64,000 bases of DNA from NCBI GenBank assembly GCA_001792895.1, contig MARA01000036.1, positions 248,001-312,000 of the forward strand, in the 5' to 3' direction. Below the pieces are notes generated by a model. That model did not search any database. It saw only the letters and a list, made by a program, of their open reading frames with translations, and had not been told where the DNA came from. This stretch comes from Lentinus brumalis. Lineage: Eukaryota; Basidiomycota; Agaricomycetes; Polyporales; Polyporaceae. The position numbers were made by a program, and so were the translations under genes. Of the stretch, positions 51,780 to 63,386 are shown in pieces; the stretch's first letter is position 1, and each line of letters starts with the position of its first letter.

Positions 51780-54121
51780 ATGTACTTCACCAAGCTCCTT
51801 AGCTACTCCGCCCTCGCAGTAATGGTGCTTGCATCCGAGGACCCGCAGGTAAGTGGTCCTCAAAATGACGGGGTGCTTGTGAGCGACATGGGCTGACGGA
51901 TCCAGCAGATTCCCCTACAGACCCATCTCCCCAAGCATCGCTATGTAGACTGTACGAACAACATATGGGACGGGAGAATTCTCGAATGCGGCAGACTCGA
52001 AGTTCCTCTCGACTGGAACAACCCCGCGGCCGGCAGCCTCACTCTCAACTACACATCGTTGCCTGTGAAGAGACGCACTCCACGGAAAGGCACCGTGTTC
52101 CTGCACTTGGGTAGGTGGATCCTCCTACTAATTCTCAACGCTCATGCCACCCTTCGAGACTTATATCTTCTGGGTTTCAGGACACGAGTATCTAGGTCGG
52201 ATCTCTCATCCCGAGAATGGCCTCAACTTGTTGTTTAGCGAAGGCAGGCAGATCGAGAACATTGTGCCGGGCTATGATCTCGTCATGTGGACGTCGCGCG
52301 ACGTCGCTGTATCCCAACGGTCAGTATAGCGGGCTTGTACACTATCTATCAAACCGCAGCTCATAAAACTCCTTCTACAGCACATCGTGCTTCGATAGTA
52401 GTGACGAGGAGAACTTCCGATATACGGGCAACCCGTATGGACACCGAGCGAGCGCAGAAGTCGCTTTCTACAACGCGACCTTCCACGAAGAACTTCTTCG
52501 AGAGCCGCCATGGGACGAAGAGATGGCCTGGTCAGAGGCACAGGGGCCCGAAGATGTCAAAGACATGCTTCGTGCACAGGAGAAGATGATCACGCAGTGC
52601 ATGGATTCTTCGCCGGACCGCGACATGTTTCAATACGGAGGTACGGCTGCGGGCGTGCGAGATCTCGTTGCTCTGGCCGATGCCCTTGATGGACCCGGTT
52701 CCCCTCTCAATCTCTGGACGAGGCACCACGGGAGTGTTCTGGCTAGTCATCTTCTGAAGAGTACGTGATGGCTTGTTTGACCTAATCGGATTTTAACTGA
52801 TGTGTGCTTGGCCAGTGTTCCCCGAGGTACGATAGCCTCCGATAGGAAGCAGGCAATACTGACCAGTGGACGATCATTTAGCGCGTCGGAAAAGTTGTCA
52901 TGGACGATCCTGTGGACCCAGTAGCGTATCAAGAAATGACGTCGCACGAGGTACGTTACTGTACGGTACCTGGGGCCTGCTGAAGCACAGGATCTCTGAC
53001 CGAACGTCTGTCAAAGCGATGGGCTTTCGATATCGCAACAGCCAACAACACGTTGGCTCTCATCCAGCAAAATGACTTGAGAAATGGCTCTACGGGCTTC
53101 ATGAAATTCTTCGGACGTCCACTTATCGATGATATTCATTTTGGGCAGATCATTAAGGTGCGTACCTGTTGACGGAGGGACCGCGATCAAAGATGCTCAT
53201 CTCTCGCCAGTTCTTGCATAGCGAGCTCGTTGAATGGCAGTACGTCGGTATCAGGTTTCGTATTCTCCGTTCGCTGACATCAGTCTCAGTACACGCGCCG
53301 AAGCCGAGTATCAAAAGGTCCTGAAGAAGAAAGAACACGAATTGTGGTTGAGTCCAGATGAGCAAGATCGCAGGACTATCGCATTCGTTCACGCACGGCA
53401 ATCAGAGGCAGTTAACGGATGGCGCGGCAATAGGGTCCCCTGGACGGCACGGGTTCTTGACGGCATGCCCCTGGTCTGTGGTGATGCTCTCCAAGACCAC
53501 GTAGCTGATCTGTCCACGGTGCGCGCCCAAGCTGAATTGTCAATCATCAACAATATGCACGGTGCTCCTCTCATTGGTAGGCGTGATTCCTTCGATTGCT
53601 ATGCGGACCTAGCTGACAGCTTATCTCTGGACAGCGACCAGCGCGTTCCCACCTCTGCGGTACCTCTGTCATATCTGGCCTGTCCGGGCTGTTGAGCGAG
53701 TTCCGCTGAGGCCCGGAGGCGCAGATGAACAGTTTGATCTCCACGACAAGGTCCTAGTCCTTCTCCACGACAAAGACTACTGGAACTACTTCTCCGTTTC
53801 TGACACAACAGCGCGTCTACGCTGGCCCACCGCGAGTCTCGTCGACGGACTTCACTACGGTGTGAGTTTCGAGGCTGAGGCGACCCTGCGCAATTTGCTC
53901 ACCGCTATCACTCATAGGATCTGACATTGAATCATGACCGGTGCAGCTTCGACATTATTCAAGCGTTTTATGACACGGGCACGGTGAGTCGTCACAAATG
54001 CGGCCTTCTCTGAATACATACTCAACTTCCCGCATAGCTGCCCGAAGGGTCTCGACCCTGCCCGTATGATGAAGAGGAACCAATGGAGCCAGCATTCGGT
54101 ATCCCAGATAATATGTGGTGA
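51780..54121 (+). CDS. Alpha/beta-hydrolase of the tripeptidyl-peptidase (S33/TAP) type, probably catalytically dead
   Basis: ATG at 51780; signal-like N terminus MYFTKLLSYSALAVMVLASE, first donor GTAAGT at 51849. Many short exons follow. Recognisable parts: ILECGRLEVPLDWNN and SLTLNYTSLP (family N terminus), DLVALADALDGPGSPLNLW, MFPERVGKVVMDDPVDP, GDALQDHVADLSTV, KVLVLLHDKDYWNYF and LVDGLHYG near the end; stop TGA at 54119. In active relatives the elbow after NLW reads G-x-S-x-G; here it is TRHHG, so the nucleophilic Ser is replaced by His. The GGPGGSG-type oxyanion loop is also missing (LHLG-HEYLGR across an intron). Possible remnants of the Asp and His positions remain. A secreted pseudoenzyme or a decaying gene are both possible. 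Confidence 0.75.
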
Positions 54122-54525
54122 ACAAAGGCCGTGCATGGCCATCGTATGTGATACTGAATGGGATGGAAGTCCAATACGGCCTCTCTCTCAGGTCGTGTAC
54201 CATCAACTGCGCAGTGTTTCGTACGAATCATCTAAAGCGAATTTCAGTCGTATTCCCGAGTGTCTGGCGGCCATTTCTCCTGCCTGCGTGCATAAGAGGA
54301 AACCTTGAAGTCGCAGTCATTACTGGTCTCTGGCTATACTCCTCGAAGATTGCTGCGGAGAGATCACGCGCAAACGCTTCTGCGGCGGGACCACACCCCA
54401 CGTCCTGCGGAGTCGAATCGATACCGCGCCTGCAATACGAAGAGACACGATAGCATTAGAGTCGTTCGCACGTACAATATCACATGGTGAGACATCGGAC
54501 AAAACATGAAAAGGAGCGACAAAGT
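54122..54525. other. Convergent 3' interval
   Basis: No gene recognised between the two stop codons. Confidence 0.45.
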
Positions 54526-55661
54526 TCAAAACAAGCCCATGAGACACCAGATCGCATAAGGGACAGCCATAAGGCTGACAATCCCAGGCGCGGATATGCT
54601 GAACGCCGCATCGAATAGCGGCACAGACTGGCCAATGGTCGAGTTGAGGCAGTTGAGCAGCGCAGTATCGATACCCGTTGGGAGCGGCACCGGCTTCGCG
54701 TTCGCATCCTCGCCCAGAGCCGCAGTGTTGTTGTACCCGTCGAGTGTCAACACCACGCTACTTGCACGGTAGTACTGGACGGCCTGCTCGGCAACAGGGT
54801 CCTTCGCGGTGCCGGTAAATGCTACCGGGATCTTGGACGAGTTCGCGTTGAGCAGGCTGGTGCAATTGCTGTTGATCGTCGCGATTAGCGCGACGACCGT
54901 GCTGTTATCCGCCAGAACGTGAAACGTGGTGCTTGACGACGAGCGGGATGTGAAGGCAGCTTGCATCTCGGGACCTCCAGGCCGAGACGAGTTCTCTGGC
55001 TTGCCATACTGACACAAGAGAGGTCAATCATGAGTTGACGGGGACGAGGATCTATGTATTGATAGACCAACCTGGGTGGTGCCGCTGTGCAAGTAGGTAG
55101 GACCGTATCCGGGGCTTGGCCAAACCACCGGGTAGTAATAGTAGGGGAATCCACGACCAACTACAACAGTTCCGCTGTAGGAGCTTGGATATCCGCTTCC
55201 ATACGACCTAGGCGAATGGAAGCAAGACGGATCAGTACACTCGCGACTACGAAGACGACAAGATTCACGTACGACGAGCCGTAAACTCCGTCACGTGTCC
55301 CGCCACCAACAGAACAACCGGCGAACGGCTGTCCTTGGGGTATCGTGGACACCTTACTATCGCCAGAGCCGTAAAGGGTTGCAGACGACTTGCTGGACGC
55401 CGATCCAGTGACCGGGATCGTCGAGCCTCTGCTGCCAAATGATGCTGACGAACTACCACTGCTTCCACTACTGCCGCTGCTGCCATGACTGCCACTGCTG
55501 CTCTCGCTGCCGCTTTCCGAGCTGTGTCCCGAGCTTGCGTGTCCGCCGCTACCGTGTCCGCCACCACCCTTGGGCTCGGGGACAGGAGAGCGCTTGCGCA
55601 GGAGACTGTCGAGGACCTCTCCAGACGAGGAGGCGTACGAGGACAGCACGGGGATGTACAT
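54526..55661 (-). CDS. Ser/Gly-rich surface or secreted protein
   Basis: ATG at 55661. Exon 1 has LLRKRSPVPEPKG, then a Gly/His and Ser/Gly low-complexity stretch (HGSGGHASSGHSSESGSESS), and STIPQGQPFAGCSVGGGTRD. A GTACGT donor and a CTAG acceptor remove 65 nt. Exon 2 gives SYGSGYPSSYSGTVVVGRGF and YYYYPVVWPSPGYGPTYLHS, Tyr/Pro/Gly-rich. After another intron (about 55018-55072) exon 3 starts YGKPENSSRPGG and has a folded part with N-glycosylation sites (NCT, NTT, NST), FHVLADNSTVVALIATIN and a hydrophobic C terminus (SLMAVPYAIWCLMGLF) that could be a membrane or GPI-anchor signal. Such proteins are common in Agaricomycetes; function unknown. Confidence 0.78.
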
Positions 55662-58467
55662 AGCGGACGCTGGGAGCAGGGTTGTGTGGACGTGGGGAGG
55701 TGGTCTCGAGTCCTGGCAGGGATAAGAGGGATCCGGGGAAGACCACGAGAGACGGATATGCTGAGAATGCGAAGGGCTTTATAGCACTGCACAGCAGCGC
55801 TTAAGGGGCGGATTTGGAGAACAACGACGCAGAGCTCGCTGAAGCCTTATTGTCGGTTCCGCGAGGCAACGCGGCGCTCAAACCGGTGGACTTGGAAGAC
55901 GGGCGGCGCCGGCGCTAGCTGGTGCTGTTGGGTAGAAGCGTTGGGATGGGACGTAGGAGGAACTGATGCTGTGGCGAGCACTCACCACAACATGTATACT
56001 TATGATCAAAGCACACTAATAACTACGAGGGCGGTGTATCGCACCCGTGTAACTGCCACTGGCTTGAGGCCTGAGTAGTCAGGGCGTGCAATCATCGCCC
56101 CTCATATGTCAGAAGATTTGATACTTTTGAGAGCGCCGGGACGACGCACTGACATGGACTGACACGTCCTGACTGCGATCCCATGGGATCAAGAGGAAAG
56201 CTGCAAGCTTGAGCGCAGAAGATAAGCGTGGCCGCTCGCTTTTGAGCGATATCAGTCGATGGCGGTGTTCGGAGTTCTAGCTTTCCTGTCATCTGATGAG
56301 TAACATGGGATATGTCTCTTGTGCCTGCTAGTACACGATACGCCAAGTTTCCAGCGATATGGTCATGCATGTAGAGCGGTATAAAGTGTTGGATCTCACC
56401 TTGACCTTTGCTGTCAATTTATCACGTCGTTGGACCTCGCAAGTTGAATCCACCGAGTCTTTGCTTGCGACATATCAAGCTGCAAGGGCTGACGTGTTCT
56501 CCGTAGAGTAGCCTAATAGTTCCGCATCGTTCGGGGTTTGCCTTTCGTCCGCCGGCGAGGTCACCGTGCCGCCCAAAGGTGCCGCGTAGATCTCTGTCTG
56601 CCCCCGGAAAGAGGTGAAGAATAGGTCGCGCGGGGCGGACGCGGATCTCGGGGCGTAGACCGCTGCGAACACAATTGATCCAATGTTTGTTTCTCAGAAC
56701 AGACCACCTTACTTGTTGCTAGTCTGAATCCTACGCCACAAGATGAGCTATAGATGTCGATAAGCCTCAACGTAAGTTGCAGCCTATTAGAACCTCTGGA
56801 ATGGCGGGTCGTGCTGAACAAACCTCAGTAGCCAAGTCTTCAGTGAGATAGAAACAATTCTAAAACAACTCACTAAATGGTCAGCATATTGAGTGGAGTA
56901 CGTTACCGTAGAGTCAAGAAAAGCGTAGAGCGGCGGTCGAGGGCGGCATCTGGAAGAGACGCCCGTAGGGCCGGTAACCACGTGGCAAGAACAACATGGC
57001 CGTTGCCTTGCAAGACTCTTGCAAGTTGGCTCGAAACAGTGAACTGCACCCCCTTTTTCTGTCGCCCGTTCCTCCTCCAGCGGCCTGCGCCCTGCGGAAC
57101 AAAGCAACAGTTCTTGAACAGAGCTCTGTTGGGTCTCTGAACATTTTGAACTTGATACGTACGTCCTGCCACATGGATAACGGTCGCCGCAAACCATGCC
57201 AATTGATCACTTGTAACACCAGACCAAGTCCGCGTAGGGCTAAAGAAGCGAAGTTAAATCCGGTCTCTCACAATTATCTCTGTACGAGAACATCGTCTCT
57301 ATGCTACCACTGTTTTTGACTACTTGATACTTACGGGCGACGTACTTCGCCGTCGCTTAACTCGCATTCACCCCGCAGGATAGCTGGCTGTAGCCTGGTT
57401 TCTGAGGACCTTGTCGGCGCACTCGAGTCGATGGACCTTTCAGCGCCAGTAAATTCATCTGGAGCACGGAATCAATGTCAACCACAGCATCCGAATGGGC
57501 CGAGGCGGTGATGCCACTGATGGCGTCTAATGTCTGTTCCCCTTACTTTGTCCTTCAGCGACGAGGACGCCATGGTTCGCCTGGAACGTCTTCGAATGTC
57601 TTCGTGCAGCTGCGGTATGTGTCTTGTCTTCTCACCACACGAAGCCGGTCTGATGTTTCACAGATGCCGCGTTCTCCATCCGTACCTCTCGGTCGAAGGT
57701 CTCTCAATGTGGGACCTGCCTTTCAGGGCGCGCAGTTGCGACCGGCGAGACCGATTCTATGTGCGTATCTCTCCAACGAGGAATTATGGGCTCGTTGGTG
57801 TTCCACGTAGATTGTCTGTTCACCACCCTGGACTGCGTGTGGGGTCCTCTTCTTGTGCTCCAGAGCGTAGCAACGGCGGGCACAGGACGAGTCGGCACCG
57901 CATGCGGTCGCGGGGCGATGCTGCCGCCACGATAAATGTTGACTTCGCACCAGGCGCCGTTGCGCACTTACCATCATCCCACGTCGGCTCACCTCGTGTT
58001 CCGACGTAGGCTTGAGTGCCCGCCCTGGGTAGACTGGCGCGCCCTTCGTCCCCGACGTCTGTGGCATTGTCAGTGGCAATTCCGATGCGCCATTACACTG
58101 CAAAGTCGCAGGCCTTGCCATGTATGACCACACTAGCGCGTGCGCTCCATGATGTTCTCCGTGCTGGCTGTGTGGATTTACATGCGGGGAGAGGCGGGGA
58201 GGCGAGGCGTCGTCAGAGGCCCGGGCAGTCACAGTCGGCCGTTGAGAGACATGTGCTAGCAATTCCTGCCCGAGTCACAGGCGTTCCTTTGTTGCGCAGC
58301 CGTAGAAGGAAACTCTGGGTCACGTACCCCGAACTATATAAGACCGGGTTAGGCAAGTCGCCCCTGGCCGACTACTCTCCCCGCAACCACCACCTTGCAC
58401 CTCTCTTCTAGCACTCGTGTATCAGACTACCCCGACCCGAGTACGTTGAGCACCAGCGCTATCTGAG
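55662..58467. other. Long intergenic interval
   Basis: About 2.8 kb without a supported gene. A short GC-rich minus-strand frame (56672-56475) looks coding in composition (DLFFTSFRGQTEIYAAPLGG) but has no ATG or partner exon, and may be a gene relic. A + strand ATG at 57477 (MSTTASEWAEAVMPL) followed by a GT..CAG pair is also inconclusive. Confidence 0.4.
58335..58342 (+). promoter_or_regulatory. TATA box of the DUF6699 gene
   Basis: TATATAAG, about 130 bp upstream of the ATG at 58468; a C/T-rich leader follows. Confidence 0.55.
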
Positions 58468-59301
58468 ATGGAATCGAAGAAGAAGGTTCGCTTCGCCGAC
58501 ATTCCGCGGACACCCTCCCCCTCCTCGTCGAGTACATCGTTCGGGTCGTCTCCGGGACCATCTACGCCGCCTCAGCCGTACCTCATACAATTCTCGCCGA
58601 CGGTTGCGCGACCTGCGGAGTATCCACCATGGCAGCTGAACACGCCGAGGCCCAGTACCACACGATTGCCATCGCCTCCCTGCGTCCCCGCAGTAGTCAA
58701 TGTCGAGCCCGATAGCAGGCCGAGCATCGATCCGCTACTATGCGTCCCTCATCATCATTTGCACCCGCCGCCGCTACGGTGGGATGTCGCCGAGCACCCA
58801 AACAATATCACGCTCGGGAGCGTCGGCTCGCCTCGAGCACGAGAATTATCTCCTGAGGACCTCGCCAGCTGCGCGGTGCGCCGGAGCGCAAACGGTAGTC
58901 CGATGATGCTCAGGCGCATCACGCTCGTGTTCCCAGGTCTTCCTCTCATGGTCGAGATCGAGCCCGCCGAGGCATCGGTGTTGACACCCACCCCACGTCC
59001 ATACCTGACCGTCGGCGACGTGCTGTATGGCCTGTACAAGGCTTTACGGCTGTCCGTCCCGCCGCGGGAGTTTGATGCGCTCAACCGGGCTCATCGGGAG
59101 TCGGTGCGCCGGGCGTTTGAGGAACGGCTCGCGAGCGATCGCGAGAACTACGAGAAGAACGTTCATCATGGCGTGCGGCGCATTGACTATCTGGGCGAGA
59201 TGCGCCAGTTCGTGGGTCTTCGGCCTGCCACAGTGCTGGAGACTCCCGCGGGACAAGGGAGGGGGGAGGTGTTTTCTGTTGTTCTCGCCCCAGCTTATTA
59301 G
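58468..59301 (+). CDS. DUF6699-type basidiomycete protein
   Basis: 277 residues, single exon, ATG at 58468 (MESKKKVRFADIPRTPSPSS). The first 120 residues are Pro/Ser-rich and probably disordered. The C-terminal half carries the domain: MLRRITLVFPGLPLMVEI, YLTVGDVLYGLYKALRLSV, RESVRRAFEERL, a GVRRIDYLGEMRQFVGL block and VFSVVLAPAY. This pattern of VGDVL...GVRRIDYL...F.GL matches DUF6699 proteins, which are common and often multicopy in Agaricomycetes. Function unknown; no signal peptide or membrane segment. Confidence 0.82.
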   Translation: MESKKKVRFADIPRTPSPSSSSTSFGSSPGPSTPPQPYLIQFSPTVARPAEYPPWQLNTPRPSTTRLPSPPCVPAVVNVEPDSRPSIDPLLCVPHHHLHPPPLRWDVAEHPNNITLGSVGSPRARELSPEDLASCAVRRSANGSPMMLRRITLVFPGLPLMVEIEPAEASVLTPTPRPYLTVGDVLYGLYKALRLSVPPREFDALNRAHRESVRRAFEERLASDRENYEKNVHHGVRRIDYLGEMRQFVGLRPATVLETPAGQGRGEVFSVVLAPAY

Positions 59302-59855
59302 TTTCCCTGTCTTGCAAGTCCTGCTGTCCCATGCTTATTAGTAACCCTCGATACCATGCCATTGCTGATACCCTCAATGGTAGTCGTGATGAGACACCTT
59401 ATGTTGTACTTCTAGATACATGTCTCACTGTTTCCTGGAAATGCTGTTGCCGTATTTTATCAGCGTTTGTACTATGTTGCACGCACCGAGTCTTCGTTGT
59501 GGTGGACGTCTTCCCTTAATGCAAGAATGTTGTCGGTCAGAACTCTTTGAATTTCCACTAGCTGTGTAGGAATGCTCTAAGGAACTGGAATAGTGACTTA
59601 ATTCACTGCTAGCAGAGGATGGGTAACATCAGGTCTAGACCCGAGATCATAATCCCAAAGCGGAAGCGGTTGTTTGGCAAGAGCTTGGGATCCTAACAAT
59701 TACATAAGCAGCCGAACAGACTACTATCTACCCTCACTCAGACTCTTCGCTCGCTACGTTCGCTCATCTTGCTGTCGACAGACTCAACCCAGTTCGTGGA
59801 CTTCTCTTGCCGTCTTTGCTTGCTTTGACACTGCTCGACGCGCCTCCTTGCGACT
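59302..59855. other. Intergenic between DUF6699 gene and BUB3
   Basis: No gene seen. AT-richer than its surroundings, consistent with 3' UTR and promoter. Confidence 0.45.
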
Positions 59856-61337
59856 ATGTCTGGTGGGACTTTGGTGTATCAGTTCGCGAAGCTTGCGGTT
59901 TCACTCAAAGTACCTTGATTCTAGACCAAATTGAACTCGCGTCGCCACCATTCGACAGCGTGTCTTCTGTCCGATTCTCGCCAACGAACCCGTCGCACTT
60001 GCTAGCATCATCATGGGACGCGGTGAGTTGCCCTATGCTTTGCTTTTGACTGGGGAGGAGTAGGGCTGGGAAGGGAGAGACGCACGAGCGGGAGACGAGT
60101 TGCGGGAGAAGGAATGTGAGCTCAGAACGGGAACTCATGCTCCAACTGTCTCCAGACTGTGCGGTTCTACGACGTCGCCACAAACGAACAAAAATCCAAA
60201 TATGATCACCGAGCGGCCGTCCTTGCATGTTGCTTCTCCGACGACACCCACGCTTTCAGCGGTGGACTGGACACTTCAGTACGAGGGTAAGCCTATTATT
60301 TACGCCTCTCCTACATCTGAGTGAATCGCCCGCGTACAGGTTGGACTTGCAGACGGAACAGATCAGCCACCTCGGTCAACATGCCGACGCAATCTCATGT
60401 ATGAACTGGTCCCACACGGAGAGTGAGTTGCCCGACCACCTCTCGCTCCTAGCCCATCTTGACCACACTATGTCCTGGCCTATGCAGACACCCTCATCAC
60501 TGGCTCGTGGGACAGGACGCTGCGGTTCTGGGATCCGCGCGCACAAAACCACCAAACATCCTCGCACGACCTCCCCGAACGCGTTTACAACATGGACCTC
60601 GCGGAGGGCCACATCCTCGTCGTCGCGATGGCCAGCCGTCTCTTCCACATATACGACATCCGCAAGATGGACGCCGTCGCGCAGGCCCGGGAGAGCAGCT
60701 TGAAGTTCATGACGCGTGCGCTCGCGTGCATGTCTGATGGATCAGGTGCGTCCCGTTGTGTGCTGTCTACGTTGGCTGCTGGATAGATGTATGTATGCGT
60801 CTCGTTTGCAGGATACGCGACCGGTTCGGTGGAGGGGCGTATCGCGGTAGAGTACTTCGACCCCAGTCCCCAGGCGCAAGAGAAGAAGTACGCGTTCAAG
60901 TGCCATCGCCAGACCATCGACGACGTCGACCATGTGTGGCCAGTGAACGCGCTCGCGTTCCACCCCGTGTACGTTTCCATGTCGGACTCACGTCTCGCCG
61001 ACGCTAATGCGCGCGCCTGCAGGTACAACACGTTCGCGTCCGCTGGGTCCGACGGGACCGTCTCGATCTGGGACCACAAGTCCAAAAAGCGGCTGCGGCA
61101 GTACCCGAAGTACAACTCGCCCGTGCCCACGATTGCATTCAACTGCGATGGGACGAAGCTCGCGGTGGGCGCCAGCTATACTTGGGAGGAAGGCGAGGAG
61201 GGCGCGAAGACTGCGGAGAGGCCAGCGATCTACATTAGGAACGTTGGAGAGGAAGTGAAGGTAAGTCTCGGTGCTATTCCACCTCGGTCCTGCTGCTGAC
61301 AGCGCTGTTACAGCCGAAGGGATGGACCGCCAGCTAA
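59856..61337 (+). CDS. BUB3: Spindle checkpoint WD40 protein Bub3
   Basis: ATG at 59856. Exon 1 is only 7 nt (ATGTCTG), joined after a 62-nt intron (59863-59924) to DQIELASPPFDSVSSVRFSP. WD repeats follow across several short introns: LLASSWDATVRFYDVAT, AFSGGLDTSVRG, ISHLGQHADAISCMNW, TLITGSWDRTLRFWDPR, VYNMDLAEGHILVVAMA. The diagnostic Bub3 block ESSLKFMTRAL...GYATGSVEGRIAVEYFDPSP, KKYAFKCHRQ and TFASAGSDGTVSIWD is present. The last exon ends VKPKGWTAS and a TAA at 61335. It would bind Bub1/Mad3 GLEBS motifs and kinetochore Spc105/Knl1 MELT repeats. Rae1/Gle2 is the closest alternative, but the YAFKCHR block and the length fit Bub3 better. Confidence 0.92.
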
Positions 61338-61670
61338 GCTGTTGTCCCTATGTGTTGTTACTGTATGTGCTGCTACGAGCGCGATATTATTCCTCGTAAT
61401 GTGACACTAGTTCGGGAGCGTTACTGGGCTGGGATTGGCGGGCGGCGAATGCATATAGCGTCGGTAGGCGGTATGTTGACTGACCGCGCATAGGAAAGCA
61501 CAAAGATCGAAGCAGATGCTACTCGATACGATTTTCCATCGTCCTTCCAGCCTTTGATTTCATATCTGCTGGTACGTGATCATCGCTTGCAGTTCGTCTT
61601 GATTACAACTATCTCAATCGCACAGAGGCTACAAATGTCTTGGTCGTACAGGTAAACGCGCCAACTTCCG
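61338..61670. other. Convergent 3' interval between BUB3 and the HET gene
   Basis: 3' UTRs; no gene seen. Confidence 0.5.
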
Positions 61671-63386
61671 TCAGTTCGGTTCGATCGGCTTCCTGCGCAC
61701 TGCATTGGCCCCATCGTCAGCAACGATTGAGAATACCTTGGTGGGACACACACCTTTATGCTCTTTCTTCCTCACCGCCTGCAGCTGGGACTCGGTGAGC
61801 TTCTTAGGGCCCCCAATGGCTACCGTGAACGTGTCCCACGACTTGATCTCCTCCTTGAAGGTTTCGCCGAGGAAGAATGAGGCAACACGGTGCCACTTGC
61901 CCTCGAGATGGCGCTTGACAGCTATCGCGCGAACAGGAGTGTGGTCACTGAACTTGTAGGAAGCCAAGCTGGACAGCCTCCCCTCGACTCCGACGTACAC
62001 AATCATCGTCTTCGTCGTCTTTGACAACGCCTTCTCGCTGTCCACGATCCACTTCTTGCCCTCAAGATCCTTCACGTAGTACGTCTTGCCGTCGGCACGA
62101 AGCTCGATGGACCTGTTCGCGGATCCTGGCGTCGCGGTCCCGGTCTTGTCAGTGAGCGTGATGGCGGCCGCCTTCGCGCGGATGCACAGGTAGCCGTCGT
62201 CGTCGATGACTCCATGTGGCGCCTCCCTCAACCACCACTGCGACATGTAGGTCCCATCCATGACCTCTGATACCTCCCGCTCCTCGCCATCCACCTTCAC
62301 GGTCGCTCGCCCGGATACAATGGACCGCGGGAACGTAGGGAAACTCGAAAGCTGGCTCGACGGCGGGAGGTGGAACGACGCCCCAATCCAGCTCGCGCTG
62401 TGTCGTGCGTCCATGATGCCCTTCGCAAGCGCAAGCGTCGCCCCGACGCGGTCGTCCTCGTCGAACTGCTTCGGGTCCAGCGACACGCGGAAGAGGCCCA
62501 TGATGCTCAAGATCATGTCCACCGGGCGCGACGACGTGCGCATGAGGGCGCTCCGCCACACCGCGCTCTGCCCCGACTCGCTCCCGCGCAGACGCAGCGC
62601 GCCCATCGTCGCCCACGCCTGTGGCGACGCATCGCGGCCGAAGATGCGCACGGGCATGACGGAGCGCGGCCCGCCGCTCGCCGGGGAGAACGTCATCTTG
62701 CCGTCCACGCAGAGCTGGAGGACGTCGTCCGCGTCCGCCATCGCGCACTTGCCTTTGACGACCTCGACGATGTGCCCGCTCGTAGCGCCGCTGTACGTGC
62801 CCCGCCCGTGCGCCCACGCGAAGAGGACGAGCGACTTCTCGGGGGCGAGGAGCTCCTGCAGCGTCCACGCGCGGTGGATCCAGGGCGTGTCCTCGCCGAG
62901 GCGCGCGACGCGGTTGATGCCCGCGGGGAGGACGAACGAGACGGCGGCGCGCTTGTAGATGTGGTACATCTGCTGGATCTGCCAGGACTTGTCCTCCCAG
63001 TTGGTCTGCATCATGCAGAGGCGGTCGAGCCAGAGGAGGCGCACACCCTCATGCAGCGCGGCGGCGCATACGTACGAGAGCAGCGCGGTGCTGATGCCCT
63101 CTGCCCGCTCGGAGCCGCGTGCGTTGAACGTCGGGCGCGGGGTCGACGGGGGGGAGGGGTCGGGGTACCCGTACCACACGTAGGAGATCGTCGCGTAGGG
63201 GTGGTCCTTGGGCGGGAAGAGCGAGCCGATCTCGTAGATGCGGAGGGTGTTGTGCTCCGTCACCTGCTCGCAGTCTATGAAGCGGATCTCGCCTGGGGTG
63301 CCGCAGGAGGACAGGTCGACGCGACGTCCAGTCAGTGCACGGATGGATTTCTCGTATATGGTCGTGAGCTTGAACGGTTGGGGCAT
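61671..63386 (-). CDS. HET-domain (heterokaryon incompatibility-like) protein
   Basis: 571 residues, single exon, ATG at 63386 (MPQPFKLTTIYEKSIRAL). HET core motifs: YATISYVWYG (usual A-x-SY-x-WG), LLWLDRLCMMQTN (usual LWIDxLCIxQ), then QQMYHIYKRAAVSFVLPAG and WIHRAWTLQELLAP (usual R-x-WTxQE). The second half (about 300-571) is less typical and contains VDMILSIMGLF, GTYMSQWWLREAPHGVIDDD and a Lys-rich tail. HET proteins trigger cell death on non-self fusion in ascomycetes; in basidiomycetes the family is expanded, with unknown roles. No NACHT/ankyrin partner domain is fused here. Confidence 0.87.
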   Translation of the reverse strand: MPQPFKLTTIYEKSIRALTGRRVDLSSCGTPGEIRFIDCEQVTEHNTLRIYEIGSLFPPKDHPYATISYVWYGYPDPSPPSTPRPTFNARGSERAEGISTALLSYVCAAALHEGVRLLWLDRLCMMQTNWEDKSWQIQQMYHIYKRAAVSFVLPAGINRVARLGEDTPWIHRAWTLQELLAPEKSLVLFAWAHGRGTYSGATSGHIVEVVKGKCAMADADDVLQLCVDGKMTFSPASGGPRSVMPVRIFGRDASPQAWATMGALRLRGSESGQSAVWRSALMRTSSRPVDMILSIMGLFRVSLDPKQFDEDDRVGATLALAKGIMDARHSASWIGASFHLPPSSQLSSFPTFPRSIVSGRATVKVDGEEREVSEVMDGTYMSQWWLREAPHGVIDDDGYLCIRAKAAAITLTDKTGTATPGSANRSIELRADGKTYYVKDLEGKKWIVDSEKALSKTTKTMIVYVGVEGRLSSLASYKFSDHTPVRAIAVKRHLEGKWHRVASFFLGETFKEEIKSWDTFTVAIGGPKKLTESQLQAVRKKEHKGVCPTKVFSIVADDGANAVRRKPIEPN

